Counted from the stretch's first letter, positions 1-9,118 are shown. The stretch is 64,000 bases of DNA from Lactococcus formosensis (GCF_018403745.1 NZ_BOVP01000002.1:62001-126000), one strand, 5' to 3'. Notes: generated from the letters alone by a model not told the origin. Translations and numbers: made by a program.

Positions 1-179
1 ATGTCTGTGTTTTTTCTATAAACATTGTAGAGTTTTCTTTTTAATTTGTAAAATAAATCTATTTAATCTCAAACATTAATAAATATAATCAAAAGTTTCG
101 GTTATTAATTAATATACATAATCACAACTATAAAAAAGATTCATTTTACCTATTTATGACTTTGTAGTATACTGAAAGC

Positions 180-343
180 GTAGTTAATCACTCAATCATG
201 TTAAAGACACCTTGAAAAGTTTTCTGGTCCTTAGAAAAGACCCTTTACCCTAAAAAATTTATGATAAAAAACAATTACAATTCTCTTTTCAATCTGTTAA
301 AAAACTTGATTTTAGAGCAGTACTTCCATACTGCTTTTTTTTT
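180..343 (+). ncRNA. Candidate small RNA with own promoter and terminator
   Basis: A promoter (TTTACC - 17 nt - TATACT, 145-173) predicts a transcript start near 180, and a GCAGTA/TACTGC hairpin followed by nine Ts ends it at 343. The only reading frame inside is a five-codon one without a ribosome binding site. A second small hairpin (GGTC...GACC, about 226-247) lies in the 5' half. I do not recognise it as 6S, tmRNA or SRP RNA. It could also be the tail of a longer transcript from before the window. Inference from promoter and terminator only. Confidence 0.35.
317..343 (+). terminator. Rho-independent terminator
   Basis: The stem GCAGTA (317-322) pairs with TACTGC (329-334) over a six-base loop and is followed by a run of Ts. 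It ends plus-strand transcription from the region before the transporter gene. Confidence 0.75.
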
Positions 344-370
344 ATAAAAAAAAAGGAATAAATTCCTTTT
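340..370 (-). terminator. Terminator of the Na/Pi cotransporter gene
   Basis: AAAAGGAAT (351-359) and ATTCCTTTT (362-370) are perfectly complementary. On the minus strand they are followed by a U-rich tract, right after the stop codon of the transporter gene. Confidence 0.7.
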
Positions 371-371
371 A

Positions 372-1976
372 TTACCCTTTATAATCCAATACTTCTGCGA
401 TATGAAGGATATCCGTACTTACTTTTCGTAAATTATTAAGAATTCGAATATCTTCAAAGTCTGCTCGTAGTAAATCTCTATTGACTTGAGTAAGATTAAA
501 AATTTCTCGTTCTAACTTTTCAATCTCATAAAGTATTGTTTCTTCTTCCTGATATTTTTTATCTTTAAAGAACATAAAAACTCGATTGAGCATTCTTTCT
601 ATTAATGGTACGATGGCCTCCATGACCAGCTTAATAGCCAATTCATTTTTTTCCTTGTCGACTTCCTCCTCGGAATAATCATAATCTTTTAGAGTCAGTG
701 CGATGTCTTTTGTACATGCTTCAATCTGAGCCAGATAATTTATTATTTTATACGCTCTTCCGACAGAAATAGCATAACTGTCTTTTAAATCAACTGTATT
801 AAGATTGACAAGTGTACGGTTTATTTCCTGAACTAAGTAGTTAATCAAAGTTTCGTTCGTAAGGATTATGTTGTCTTTTTTCACACTTTGAACATTCGTC
901 CCTTCGACAAAATCCTCCTGTACAAGTTCAAATGTTCTTTGAATTTCTTTAAGAATATGCTCGACTTCAATTTCAGGTGTATGGAGTAACCTTCGGTCAA
1001 TAAATTTTAGTTTGAGCTGTGCTGTACCATCTGGTGTATTTTTAATACTCTTTTCAGCTAGAGCAATAATAAATCTCGAGAGCGGCAGCAAAATAAAAAG
1101 TGTTGCAACATTAAAAACAATATGTGCATAAACCAGCTGTAGCGCAATATTCTCGGAAGTATTCTGAATAAGACTCACAAACCCAAAAGGCAAAACAGTC
1201 AAAACAGTGAAAATAAGCGCTCCAATAATATTGAACCATACGTGCACCATTGCAGCTCGCTTGGCTGTTTTATTTCCACGGAGTGAAGCTAGGAGAGTCG
1301 TCACAACAGTCCCCACATTAAAACCATATAGGATAAATATAGCTTGATGCAAATCTACTACAATCCCCGCAGTAACCATCGTCAATAAAATACCTACTGA
1401 AGCAGTTGAACTTTGGATCAAAGCGGTAACAGCAAAACCAACCAATAAACCCACGAGGGGCATTTGCGTATGAGTAAAGAGTTCTGCCATGAGAGGAGCT
1501 TCTCTTAAAGGTACCATAGAGACACTCATCAAATTTAGCCCTAAAAATAAGAGCCCAAACCCTAGCAAAATCATCCCCATATGATTGAAAGCTTTGCGCT
1601 TCATAAACAGCGTAGCAATCGTGCCGATAAAGATAACAAAGGGAACAATGTCTTGAATATTAAATGTAAATAAAATGCCCGTTAAGGTCGTGCCAGCGTT
1701 GGCCCCCATAATGATTCCTGCAGCTTGACTCAGATTCATTAATGAAGAATCAATAAATCCTAAAACCATGACCGTTGTTGCTGTCGAACTTTGAATGATA
1801 GCTGTTATAATAAAACCTAAAAGAGCGCCAAACCATTTATTCCGTGTTAAACGTTGCAATATTTTTTTTAATTGAGATCCGGCAATCAAGCTTAAACCAT
1901 CACTCATCAAGCTCATACCGTATAAAAAAAGGCCCAAACCGCCTAATAAGAAAAAGATGTCGTAGATGGTCATCAT
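372..1976 (-). CDS. Na+/phosphate cotransporter family protein (NptA/YjbB type)
   Basis: 534-residue membrane protein of the sodium/phosphate symporter family. The family hallmark QSSTA motif occurs twice (residues 62 and 188), marking the two inverted membrane repeats, with about eight hydrophobic segments up to residue 320. The C-terminal 200 residues are a helical PhoU-like domain, as in bacterial YjbB-type members. The family moves inorganic phosphate with sodium; in bacteria export has been shown for YjbB, so the direction here is uncertain. Two ATG codons open the frame (1976 and 1973) behind a GGAG; either could start. It follows the ribosomal operon on the same strand but is separated by a terminator, and a TATACT box at 2025-2030 suggests its own weak promoter. 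Confidence 0.85.
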   Translation of the reverse strand: MMTIYDIFFLLGGLGLFLYGMSLMSDGLSLIAGSQLKKILQRLTRNKWFGALLGFIITAIIQSSTATTVMVLGFIDSSLMNLSQAAGIIMGANAGTTLTGILFTFNIQDIVPFVIFIGTIATLFMKRKAFNHMGMILLGFGLLFLGLNLMSVSMVPLREAPLMAELFTHTQMPLVGLLVGFAVTALIQSSTASVGILLTMVTAGIVVDLHQAIFILYGFNVGTVVTTLLASLRGNKTAKRAAMVHVWFNIIGALIFTVLTVLPFGFVSLIQNTSENIALQLVYAHIVFNVATLFILLPLSRFIIALAEKSIKNTPDGTAQLKLKFIDRRLLHTPEIEVEHILKEIQRTFELVQEDFVEGTNVQSVKKDNIILTNETLINYLVQEINRTLVNLNTVDLKDSYAISVGRAYKIINYLAQIEACTKDIALTLKDYDYSEEEVDKEKNELAIKLVMEAIVPLIERMLNRVFMFFKDKKYQEEETILYEIEKLEREIFNLTQVNRDLLRADFEDIRILNNLRKVSTDILHIAEVLDYKG

Positions 1977-2084
1977 AAATTCTCCAGTTTTAATTCATGC
2001 TCAATTTGTTATTCCTTATATTTAAGTATATCTCATTTTAATTTCATAAAGAAATAATATCGTAACAAAGCCTCTTTTATAAAA

Positions 2085-2112
2085 CAAAAAAACTTTCTCA
2101 TTTGAGAAAGTA
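2085..2112 (-). terminator. Terminator after the ribosomal protein operon
   Basis: On the minus strand ACTTTCTC pairs with GAGAAAGT over a four-base loop (2092-2111) and is followed by a run of seven Ts. It closes the operon downstream of rpsN, before the transporter gene. Confidence 0.8.
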
Positions 2113-2131
2113 TTTTTATATGTTAGAACCA

Positions 2132-2182
2132 CAATCCCCCGTGGAGATTGCATGGGCAATAAGCTAAGCTTCTGACATGCCC
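2132..2182 (-). other. Paired hairpins in the 3' region after rpsN
   Basis: Reading the minus strand from the rpsN stop: first a GGGCA/TGCCC stem (2178-2182 with 2154-2158) enclosing a small AAGC/GCTT stem, then an 8-bp stem CAATCTCC/GGGGATTG with a three-base loop (2132-2150). Neither is followed by a T-run, so they are not terminators. They may stabilise the mRNA 3' end or be remnants of a regulatory site. Function unknown. Confidence 0.45.
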
Positions 2183-2201
2183 TTTTTATATCAATTTCAA
2201 A

Positions 2202-2387
2202 TTACCAAGATGCTTTCTTAACGCCTGGAAGTTGACCTTTGTAAGCCAACTCACGAAGACAGATACGGCAAAGTTTAAATTTGCGGTAAACTGAATGTGG
2301 GCGTCCGCAGCGTTCGCAACGAGTGTAGGCTTGCGTTGAGAATTTTGCAGGGCGTTGGTTTTTAACAACCATAGATTTCTTAGCCAT
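2202..2387 (-). CDS. rpsN: 30S ribosomal protein S14, zinc-binding type (S14Z)
   Basis: 61 residues, the short zinc-ribbon form of S14, with the two CxxC pairs (CERC and CRIC) that hold zinc. It belongs in the 30S head near S3 and S10. It lies 19 nt after rplE in the usual order, but is the last ribosomal gene here: a terminator and a transporter gene follow instead of rpsH. Confidence 0.97.
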
Positions 2388-2406
2388 TAGTTATTCTCCT
2401 ATCCTA

Positions 2407-2949
2407 TTATTTAGCAAACGGCATGCCAAGTTTAGCAAGCAATTCATGTGATTCTTCGTCAGTGTTCGCAGTTGTTACGATAACAACATCCAAACCACGT
2501 ACTTTATCAACATCATCGTATGAGATTTCTGGGAAGATCAATTGTTCTTTCACACCAAGTGTGTAGTTTCCGCGTCCATCAAACGCTTTGTTTGATACAC
2601 CGTGGAAGTCACGTACACGTGGAAGAGAAACAGTTACGAGTTTATCCAAAAATTCGTACATGCGTTCGCCACGAAGAGTTACTTTCGCACCGATAGCTTG
2701 ACCTTCACGAAGACGGAAAGCCGCGATTGATTTTTTAGCTTTAGTAATCAACGGTTTTTGACCAGAGATCAAAGCCAATTCAGCAACGGCTTTGTCAAGG
2801 TTTTTAGAGTTGCTTACTGCATCCCCAACACCCATGTTAAGCACGATTTTTTCAACTTTTGGCACTGCCATGATTGAAGTGTAACCGAATTTTTCAGTCA
2901 ATGCTGGTACTACTTCGTTAGAGTATTTTTCTTTTAAACGATTAGTCAT
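2407..2949 (-). CDS. rplE: 50S ribosomal protein L5
   Basis: 180 residues, the usual length. L5 binds 5S rRNA and contacts the P-site tRNA. The N-terminal [17 protein letters not shown] and the conserved [12 protein letters not shown] and LPRVRDFHG stretches are typical. It lies between rplX and rpsN in the standard operon order, 19 nt after rplX, and is translated from an ATG behind a purine-rich AAGGAG-type site. Confidence 0.97.
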   Translation of the reverse strand: MTNRLKEKYSNEVVPALTEKFGYTSIMAVPKVEKIVLNMGVGDAVSNSKNLDKAVAELALISGQKPLITKAKKSIAAFRLREGQAIGAKVTLRGERMYEFLDKLVTVSLPRVRDFHGVSNKAFDGRGNYTLGVKEQLIFPEISYDDVDKVRGLDVVIVTTANTDEESHELLAKLGMPFAK

Positions 2950-2968
2950 ATTCTTTCTCCTTCCCGTC

Positions 2969-3274
2969 TTAGTCTAGGACTTCGCCTGATTTTTTGTTGA
3001 AACGAACTTTTTTGCCGTCAACTTCTTTATAACCAACACGACCAGCTACACCGTTTTTGTCGAGCACTTGTACGTTAGAAACGTGGATAGGTGCTTCGAT
3101 TTCAAGGATAGCGCCGTTTGGATTAACAGCGTCTGGTTTTTGGTGTTTCTTCATGATAGCAACACCTTCAACGATGACTTTGTTCATTTTTGGCAAAGCT
3201 TTGATTACTTTACCTGTTGTACCGCGGTCTTTACCTGCGATAACTTTTACAGTATCTCCAGTTTTTACAAACAT
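2969..3274 (-). CDS. rplX: 50S ribosomal protein L24
   Basis: 101 residues from the ATG at 3274, with the KOW motif ([17 protein letters not shown]) near the N-terminus. L24 is an assembly initiator of the 50S subunit. The frame stays open 39 codons further upstream to 3391, but that extension runs through three hairpins and has no ribosome binding site. The chosen start has an AAGAAAGGAA site and gives the family's normal length and N-terminus. It is preceded by a 157-nt spacer, unusual inside this operon. Confidence 0.96.
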   Translation of the reverse strand: MFVKTGDTVKVIAGKDRGTTGKVIKALPKMNKVIVEGVAIMKKHQKPDAVNPNGAILEIEAPIHVSNVQVLDKNGVAGRVGYKEVDGKKVRFNKKSGEVLD

Positions 3275-3431
3275 TTGATATTCCTTTCTTACGCCCTCTG
3301 GGCACCCTACATGTAGGGGACTATTTCTATCTATGATAGAAGTGGATTTATAAATGTGGAATAAAATTCCTTTTGTTGATTTTGACATCAATAGCGGGAT
3401 ACTCTCCCGCTATTTCGACATCCTCTAAATA
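3275..3431 (-). promoter_or_regulatory. Structured spacer between rplN and rplX
   Basis: This 157-nt spacer holds three clean hairpins: ATAGCGGGA/TCCCGCTAT (3391-3413, 9 bp), TTCTATC/GATAGAA (3325-3341) and the palindrome CCCTACATGTAGGG (3305-3318). A small GCCC/GGGC stem lies next to the rplX start region. Neighbouring spacers in the operon are mostly under 25 nt. It could be a protein-binding control site, an RNA processing or stability element, or an old insertion. The role is inferred, the structure is seen. Confidence 0.5.
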
Positions 3432-3800
3432 TTAGAGAACCTCAGGTGCCAAAGAAACAATCTTCATGTAACCAGCTTCGCGAAGTTCACGAGCTACTGG
3501 GCCAAAGATACGTGTTCCTTTAGGTGTTTTATCGTCACGGATAATAACTGCTGCGTTTTCGTCAAATTTGATGTAAGATCCATCAGGACGTTTAGCACCA
3601 GATTTAGTACGAACGATAACAGCTTTAACAACTTCACCTTTTTTAACAGCTCCACCAGGGGCAGCTGATTTTACTGTAGCTACGATAACATCACCAATAC
3701 CAGCGAATTTACGGCTTGAACCACCGAGTACACGGATAGTCAAGATTTCTTTGGCACCAGAGTTATCTGCAACTTTCAAACGGCTTTCTGTTTGAATCAT
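3432..3800 (-). CDS. rplN: 50S ribosomal protein L14
   Basis: 122 residues, the normal length, starting [18 protein letters not shown], the family signature of L14. It binds 23S rRNA at the subunit interface next to L19. It follows rpsQ by 21 nt and has a GGAGGA site. The spacer after it is unusually long and structured. Confidence 0.97.
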   Translation of the reverse strand: MIQTESRLKVADNSGAKEILTIRVLGGSSRKFAGIGDVIVATVKSAAPGGAVKKGEVVKAVIVRTKSGAKRPDGSYIKFDENAAVIIRDDKTPKGTRIFGPVARELREAGYMKIVSLAPEVL

Positions 3801-3821
3801 GCTTTTTTCCTCCTAGTTAGC

Positions 3822-4082
3822 TTAGATAATTACAGCTTCTTCAACGATTTCGATCAAGCGGAAACGTTTGTCTTTTGAAAGAGGACGAGTTTCCATGATA
3901 CGTACGATATCACCAGTTTTGGCAGTATTGTTTTCGTCATGAGCTTTGTATTTTTTAGAGTAGTTAATGCGTTTACCATAGACTGGGTGGTTACGTTTAG
4001 TTTCTACGACAACTGTGATAGTTTTATCCATTTTGTCTGAAACCACGCGGCCTTGATAAACTTTACGTTGATTACGTTCCAT
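3822..4082 (-). CDS. rpsQ: 30S ribosomal protein S17
   Basis: 86 residues with the OB-fold protein's typical [18 protein letters not shown] and [11 protein letters not shown] stretches. A primary 16S rRNA binding protein. It sits between rpmC and rplN in standard order. Confidence 0.97.
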   Translation of the reverse strand: MERNQRKVYQGRVVSDKMDKTITVVVETKRNHPVYGKRINYSKKYKAHDENNTAKTGDIVRIMETRPLSKDKRFRLIEIVEEAVII

Positions 4083-4100
4083 TTATGTATTTCTCCCGAT

Positions 4101-4310
4101 CTATTTAGTCAATTCGCGTTGCACAGTTTTAACACGTGCAATTGTTTTCTTCACTTCGTCAAGTTTCGCTGTGTTTTCGAGACGACCAGCTGCAGCTTGG
4201 AAACGAAGTTCAAACAATTCTTTTTTCAATTCAGCTTCGCGTGTAGCCAATTCGTCGATTGACAAAGCGCGGAGATCCTTGAGAAGTGATTTTGTTTCGT
4301 TCAATTTCAT
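4101..4310 (-). CDS. rpmC: 50S ribosomal protein L29
   Basis: 69 residues, two-helix protein near the peptide exit tunnel. The [19 protein letters not shown] stretch is characteristic. Its ATG overlaps the TGA of rplP (ATGA, 4307-4310), indicating translational coupling. Confidence 0.97.
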   Translation of the reverse strand: MKLNETKSLLKDLRALSIDELATREAELKKELFELRFQAAAGRLENTAKLDEVKKTIARVKTVQRELTK

Positions 4311-4723
4311 TCTGCGTCACCTCGTTTTACAAATTTAGTCTTGACTGGAAGTTTGTGAGATGCAAGACGCAAAGCTTCACGTGCTACTTCTTCACTTACA
4401 CCAGCAATTTCAAACATGATTTTACCACGTTTAACTGGTGATACCCAACCTTCAGGAGCACCTTTCCCTGAACCCATACGCACACCAATAGCTTTGGCTG
4501 TGTAAGATTTATGAGGGAAGATTTTAATCCAAACTTGACCGTTACGTTTCATGTAACGAGTCATAGCAATACGGGCTGCTTCGATTTGACGGTTAGTGAT
4601 CCAGTGAGAAGTAGTCGCTTGAAGACCAAATTCACCGAATGCGATTTCTTTACCGCCTTTAGCTTCGCCACGCATTTTACCGCGGAATTCACGACGGTGT
4701 TTTACACGTTTTGGTACTAACAT
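4307..4723 (-). CDS. rplP: 50S ribosomal protein L16
   Basis: 138 residues beginning [19 protein letters not shown], the L16 signature, with the conserved [13 protein letters not shown] loop near the A-site region of the 50S. It is coupled to rpmC by a 4-nt overlap and follows rpsC by 3 nt. Confidence 0.97.
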   Translation of the reverse strand: MLVPKRVKHRREFRGKMRGEAKGGKEIAFGEFGLQATTSHWITNRQIEAARIAMTRYMKRNGQVWIKIFPHKSYTAKAIGVRMGSGKGAPEGWVSPVKRGKIMFEIAGVSEEVAREALRLASHKLPVKTKFVKRGDAE

Positions 4724-4726
4724 GGA

Positions 4727-5380
4727 TTAATTTTCTCCTTTCACAGATTTTTTAGTTGGGAGAACTTCACCACGGTAGATCCAAACTTTAACGCCGAGTT
4801 TACCGTAAGTAGTGTCTGCTTCTTCCCAAGCATAGTCGATATCCGCACGCAATGTGTGGAGTGGAACTGTACCTTCAGAGTATCCTTCTGCACGGGCGAT
4901 GTCCGCACCGTTCAAACGACCAGATACTTGAGTTTTGATACCTTTAGCTCCTGCACGCATAGCACGTTGGATAGCTTGTTTTTGAGCACGACGGAAAGCG
5001 ATACGTGCTTCAAGTTGTTTAGCAATTCCTTCACCAACTAAGTGAGCATCCAAGTCAGGACGTTTGATCTCAACGATGTTGATGTGAACTTGTTTACCAG
5101 TGAGTTTGTTGAGGTCTGCACGGAGTGCATCAACGTTAGCACCAGATTTACCGATAACCATACCTGGTTTTGCAGTGTGCAAAGTAACGATAACTTTGTT
5201 TACAGCACGTTCTGTTTCAATAAGTGAAACTGAAGCATCAGCAAGTTTTGTTTGAACGAGTTGGCGAATTGCCAAATCTTCGTGAAGGTAATCCGCATAT
5301 TCTTTCTCAGCATACCATTTGGCATCCCAGTCGCGAATAACGCCAACACGCATACCAATTGGATGAATTTTTTGACCCAC
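4727..5380 (-). CDS. rpsC: 30S ribosomal protein S3
   Basis: 217 residues, starting [18 protein letters not shown]. The KH-type RNA-binding [11 protein letters not shown] segment lies in the first half. S3 lines the mRNA entry channel. Standard position between rplV and rplP. Confidence 0.97.
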   Translation of the reverse strand: MGQKIHPIGMRVGVIRDWDAKWYAEKEYADYLHEDLAIRQLVQTKLADASVSLIETERAVNKVIVTLHTAKPGMVIGKSGANVDALRADLNKLTGKQVHINIVEIKRPDLDAHLVGEGIAKQLEARIAFRRAQKQAIQRAMRAGAKGIKTQVSGRLNGADIARAEGYSEGTVPLHTLRADIDYAWEEADTTYGKLGVKVWIYRGEVLPTKKSVKGEN

Positions 5381-5392
5381 GATTTTACCTCC

Positions 5393-5740
5393 TTATTCTT
5401 TCTCAGCCACTACTACTGTAATGTGGCTAGTACGTTTGTTGATTGGTGAAGCTGAACCTTTCGCACGTGGACGGAAACGTTTCATTGTTGGTCCTTCGTT
5501 GACGAAAGTTTCGCTAACTACCAAGTTAGCTTTTTCAAGACCAAAGTTGTTTTCTGCATTAGCGATAGCTGAGTTCATTACTTTAAGAACTTCTGCAGCA
5601 CCTTTAGTCGGTGTGAATTTCAAGATTGCGATTGCATCCGCAACACGTTTACCACGAATCAAGTCTGTAACAAGACGAGTTTTACGAGGTGAAACGCGAA
5701 CTGTTTTTGCAGTTGCTTTAGCTGAAGTGATTTCTGCCAT
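5393..5740 (-). CDS. rplV: 50S ribosomal protein L22
   Basis: 115 residues with the conserved [15 protein letters not shown] segment and the C-terminal hairpin [13 protein letters not shown] that reaches into the exit tunnel, where macrolide-resistance changes map in other species. No odd feature is seen. Confidence 0.97.
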   Translation of the reverse strand: MAEITSAKATAKTVRVSPRKTRLVTDLIRGKRVADAIAILKFTPTKGAAEVLKVMNSAIANAENNFGLEKANLVVSETFVNEGPTMKRFRPRAKGSASPINKRTSHITVVVAEKE

Positions 5741-5755
5741 TTTGTTCTCCTCCTA

Positions 5756-6034
5756 TTAACGTCTAGTTTTCTTGTCGTCAGCAGCGTGACCACGGTATGT
5801 ACGAGTTGGTGCAAATTCACCTAATTTGTGTCCAACCATATCTTCTTGAACATAAACGGGAACGTGTTTGCGACCATCGTAAACAGCAATTGTAAGTCCT
5901 ACAAAGTTAGGGTAGATTGTAGAACGACGTGACCAAGTTTTGATCACTGATTTCTTTTCGGCGTTTTCTTGAGCTTCGACTTTTTTCATCAAATGCTCGT
6001 CAGCGAAAGGCCCCTTCTTAAGACTACGACTCAT
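5756..6034 (-). CDS. rpsS: 30S ribosomal protein S19
   Basis: 92 residues, starting [18 protein letters not shown], the classic S19 N-terminus. It forms the 30S head with S13. It is preceded by a long structured spacer after rplB and has an AAGGAG site. Confidence 0.97.
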   Translation of the reverse strand: MSRSLKKGPFADEHLMKKVEAQENAEKKSVIKTWSRRSTIYPNFVGLTIAVYDGRKHVPVYVQEDMVGHKLGEFAPTRTYRGHAADDKKTRR

Positions 6035-6246
6035 GTTTTTGAGTTCTCCTTTAAATTTGATACCACGCTGGCTACTAGGGCCAGGTTGGCGGATGATTTA
6101 TATAGACATCTTCTCGACATCTTACTAAAGTTGACAAGCTTTATCAATTTTAGCAAGACGCCGAGAAGGCATCTCAATAAAATATCTTACACACAGATAT
6201 AAGTTTATCTTTTAAATAAAAGTAATCTTTATCTTATGCTGCAAAA
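6035..6246 (-). promoter_or_regulatory. Structured spacer between rplB and rpsS
   Basis: This 212-nt spacer contains a long imperfect hairpin (6105-6173). Outer arms GACATCTTCTCG and CGAGAAGGCATC pair, continue through TCTT/AAGA and CTAAA/TTTAG, and end with TTGA/TCAA around a small loop, about 25 pairs counting G-U. A second stem CTGGC/GCCAG (6068-6084) lies between it and the rpsS ribosome binding site. No T-run follows the long stem. The octamer TCGACATC (6114-6121) also occurs in the rplN-rplX spacer. This suggests a regulatory or processing element within the operon. Confidence 0.55.
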
Positions 6247-7080
6247 TTATTTATCGTTGATACGTTTAACAATAAGTTTGTTAGAACGTGCGTTTTTGTT
6301 ACGCGTTTTGAGACCAAGAGCTGGTTTGCCCCATGGAGTCATTGGTGATTTACGACCAACAGGTTGTTTACCTTCACCACCACCGTGTGGGTGATCATTC
6401 GGGTTCATTACAGAACCACGAACTGTTGGACGGATACCACGCCAACGTGTACGACCGGCTTTACCGTAGTTGATCAAGTTGTGTTGTTCGTTACCAACTG
6501 TACCAACTGTAGCACGACAAGTTGAAAGAATCATACGCATTTCGCCTGATTGAAGACGAACAAGTGTGTATTTACCTTCTGTACCAAGTACTTGTGCAGA
6601 TGTACCAGCTGAACGTACGAGTTGTCCACCTTTACCAGGTTTCATCTCGATGTTGTGGATCAAAGTACCAACTGGGATGTTAGCAAGTGGCAATGCGTTA
6701 CCAACTTTGATATCTGATTCAGGACCAGATACAACTGTCATACCAACTTCAAGACCTTTAGGTGCAAGAATGTATGATTTGATACCATTTTCGTATACGA
6801 TAAGCGCGATATTCGCTGAACGGTTTGGATCGTATTCGATTGTAGCAACTTTAGCTTTTACGTTATCAGTTGTACGTTTGAAGTCGATCAAACGGTATTT
6901 ACGTTTGTGTCCGCCACCATGGTGACGTACTGTAATGCGGCCAAGGTTGTTACGACCAGCGTTTTTGCTAAGACTTACAAGCAAGCTCTTTTCAGGAGTA
7001 CTTGTAGTGATTTCTGCAAAATCGCTACCAGTCATGTTACGACGACCGTTTGTGGTAGGTTTGTAAACTTTAATTCCCAC
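6247..7080 (-). CDS. rplB: 50S ribosomal protein L2
   Basis: 277 residues, the usual length, starting [20 protein letters not shown]. The C-terminal [13 protein letters not shown] loop is the conserved peptidyl-transferase-near segment with the essential histidine. It precedes rpsS across a 212-nt structured gap. Confidence 0.97.
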   Translation of the reverse strand: MGIKVYKPTTNGRRNMTGSDFAEITTSTPEKSLLVSLSKNAGRNNLGRITVRHHGGGHKRKYRLIDFKRTTDNVKAKVATIEYDPNRSANIALIVYENGIKSYILAPKGLEVGMTVVSGPESDIKVGNALPLANIPVGTLIHNIEMKPGKGGQLVRSAGTSAQVLGTEGKYTLVRLQSGEMRMILSTCRATVGTVGNEQHNLINYGKAGRTRWRGIRPTVRGSVMNPNDHPHGGGEGKQPVGRKSPMTPWGKPALGLKTRNKNARSNKLIVKRINDK

Positions 7081-7095
7081 GATTTTCCTCCTCTA

Positions 7096-7392
7096 TTATT
7101 CTGCGTCTTCGCCGAAGATATCAATAGATTTTGAACCTTCAGTCAAAGTGATAATTGCTTTTTTGTAGCCAGGTTTGAAACCTGTGTAACGACCAACACG
7201 TTTAGCTTTAGGCTTAACGCTGATTGTGTTTACAGATGCAACTTGAACACCTTCAAATGCTGCTTCAACAGCTTGTTTGATAAGGAGTTTGTGTGCGCGA
7301 GCATCTACTTCAAAAGTGTATTTCTTTTGATCCATTGCTTGCATAGAAGCTTCTGTAATAATTGGTTTACGGATTACGTCATAAAGAGACAT
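7096..7392 (-). CDS. rplW: 50S ribosomal protein L23
   Basis: 98 residues starting [18 protein letters not shown]23 is at the tunnel exit and docks trigger factor and SRP. Its first base overlaps the last base of rplD (shared position 7392), consistent with coupled translation. Confidence 0.97.
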   Translation of the reverse strand: MSLYDVIRKPIITEASMQAMDQKKYTFEVDARAHKLLIKQAVEAAFEGVQVASVNTISVKPKAKRVGRYTGFKPGYKKAIITLTEGSKSIDIFGEDAE

Positions 7393-8018
7393 TATGCAAG
7401 AACCTCCTCAATTTGAGACAGAGCTGCTTGAGTAGCAAGAACTTTGTCAGTGTTTACAAGATCAAGTACGCTTACTGAGCTAGCAGTTGATACTTTCACG
7501 TTTTTAAGGTTACGAGCAGAGAGTTCTGCAAATTCGTTACCTTCGTTAGGAAGAACAACAAGCACTTTACGTTCGATTGAAAGAGCTTCAAGAACTTTAG
7601 CGAATTCGCTAGTTTTTGGTGCTGAGAAGTTCAACTCGTCAACAGCCAAGAGTGTGTTGTCGATAACTTTTTGTGAGTAAGCTGATTTAAGAGCCAACTG
7701 ACGTACTTTTTGTGGAAGTTTGTAAGCATAGCTACGTGGGTTAGGACCGAAGACAGTACCACCACCACGGAATTGTGGTGAGCGGATTGAACCTTGACGG
7801 GCACGTCCAGTTCCTTTTTGACGCCATGGTTTTTTACCGCCACCAGATACGAGTGAACGGTTTTTATGAGCGTGTGTACCTTGACGGAGGCTAGCACGTT
7901 GTGAAAGAACGACATCAAATACTACAGTTTCGTTTGGTTCGATACCAAACACTGCATCGTTAAGTGTTACTTCACCAGCTTGTGTGCCGTCTTGTTTAAA
8001 TAATGATACTTTTGCCAT
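7392..8018 (-). CDS. rplD: 50S ribosomal protein L4
   Basis: 208 residues with the tunnel-lining loop [19 protein letters not shown]. In E. coli L4 also represses its own S10 operon. Whether this L4 acts on the structured leader upstream of rpsJ is not shown by the sequence. Confidence 0.97.
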   Translation of the reverse strand: MAKVSLFKQDGTQAGEVTLNDAVFGIEPNETVVFDVVLSQRASLRQGTHAHKNRSLVSGGGKKPWRQKGTGRARQGSIRSPQFRGGGTVFGPNPRSYAYKLPQKVRQLALKSAYSQKVIDNTLLAVDELNFSAPKTSEFAKVLEALSIERKVLVVLPNEGNEFAELSARNLKNVKVSTASSVSVLDLVNTDKVLATQAALSQIEEVLA

Positions 8019-8040
8019 TATAATCTATCTCCTTTCCTTA

Positions 8041-8664
8041 TTATTTAGATTTGATCGCTGATTTAATAACGATCAATGATTTTTTAGATCCAGGTACGTT
8101 ACCTTTTACAAGGATAACGTTTTGTTCTGGAAGTACTTGAGCGATAACAAGGTTTTGTACAGTAACTTTTTTGTTACCCATACGTCCTGCAAGGCGTTTA
8201 CCTTTAGGAACTTTGTTAGCTGCAACAGGACCCATTGAACCAGGACGACGGTGGTAACGTGAACCGTGAGCCATTGGCCCGCGTGATTGACCCCAACGTT
8301 TGATTGGTCCTTGGAAACCTTTACCTTTAGAAGTACCGGTAACATCAACGACATCTCCAGCTTCGAAAGTATCAACTTTAATTTCTGATCCAACTTCTAA
8401 GCCTTCGATTCCTTTGAATTCACGAATGAAGCGCTTAGGAGCTGTGTTAGCTTTAGCTACATGACCTTTGGCAGGTTTGTTAGACAAAACTTCACGTTTG
8501 TCATCGAAACCAACTTGAACAGCTTCATAACCGTCTGTATCGACAGTTTTTGTTTGAAGCACAACGTTCGGAGTTGCTTCGATCACAGTTACGGGGATCA
8601 ATTCACCGTTTTCTGTGAAGATTTGAGTCATTCCCACTTTTTTCCCTAAGATTCCTTTTGACAT
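8041..8664 (-). CDS. rplC: 50S ribosomal protein L3
   Basis: 207 residues starting [16 protein letters not shown], with the conserved [15 protein letters not shown] and RRPGSMG segments that reach toward the peptidyl transferase centre. An early assembly protein. It lies 14 nt after rpsJ. Confidence 0.97.
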   Translation of the reverse strand: MSKGILGKKVGMTQIFTENGELIPVTVIEATPNVVLQTKTVDTDGYEAVQVGFDDKREVLSNKPAKGHVAKANTAPKRFIREFKGIEGLEVGSEIKVDTFEAGDVVDVTGTSKGKGFQGPIKRWGQSRGPMAHGSRYHRRPGSMGPVAANKVPKGKRLAGRMGNKKVTVQNLVIAQVLPEQNVILVKGNVPGSKKSLIVIKSAIKSK

Positions 8665-8678
8665 GAGAATTACCTTTC

Positions 8679-8987
8679 TTATAATTTAATTTCGATGTTT
8701 ACGCCACTTGGAAGATCAAGTTTCATCAATGAGTCAACAGTTTTTTGTGTTGGTTCGATGATGTCGATCAAACGTTTGTGTGTACGCATTTCAAATTGTT
8801 CGCGAGAGTCTTTGTATTTGTGAGTCGCGCGGATAACTGTGTAGACGCTACGGTCAGTTGGAAGTGGGATTGGACCACTTACTTCTGCGTTTGTACGTTT
8901 TGCAGTTTCTACAATTTTTTCAGCAGCAGCGTCAAGGATACGGTGTTCGTATGCTTTGAGGCGGATACGGATTTTTTTAGTTGCCAT
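8679..8987 (-). CDS. rpsJ: 30S ribosomal protein S10 (NusE)
   Basis: 102 residues, starting [19 protein letters not shown]. First gene of the operon. As NusE it also joins NusG in transcription elongation complexes; nusG lies 2 kb away in this window. It has a strong AAGGAG site. Confidence 0.98.
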
Positions 8988-9118
8988 TTTTTCTCCTTCG
9001 TCTATTTGTTAATAGGCTAGCTCAGCGGGAAAACCGACACTGAAGTATGGCAATACTTTCGGGTGTGTCGCAACCTCTCGCTTCGTCGCTAATACTGTAA
9101 TTTTTACAGCACCTATCT
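8988..9118 (-). promoter_or_regulatory. Structured 5' leader of the S10 operon
   Basis: From the predicted start near 9112 to rpsJ the leader is about 125 nt. It contains a CTGTAA/TTACAG hairpin (9095-9109) and a nested stem: CGACAC (9035-9040) with GTGTCG (9065-9070) around AAGTAT/ATACTT (9043-9058). There is no T-run, so it is not an attenuator of the simple kind. The position fits an autoregulatory leader such as the L4-controlled one of E. coli, but the binding protein here is unknown. Confidence 0.5.

Larger units (their letters stand above)
1..371. other. Intergenic region at window start
   Basis: No protein-coding gene is seen here. The stretch is very AT-rich. On the plus strand it holds a plausible sigma-A promoter (TTTACC at 145-150, 17-nt spacer, TATACT at 168-173) and a strong terminator at 317-343, so it may encode a small RNA (separate entry). 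On the minus strand the last 30 bases are the terminator of the downstream-facing phosphate transporter gene. Confidence 0.6.

Noticed and set aside
2101..2200. A tRNA-like fold after rpsN.
   Set aside because: The hairpins do not form a cloverleaf and no acceptor or T-loop motif is present.
3275..3391. Upstream extension of rplX (39 extra codons in frame).
   Set aside because: It would pass through hairpins, has no ribosome binding site at 3391, and does not resemble any L24 N-terminus. The ATG at 3274 has a good site.
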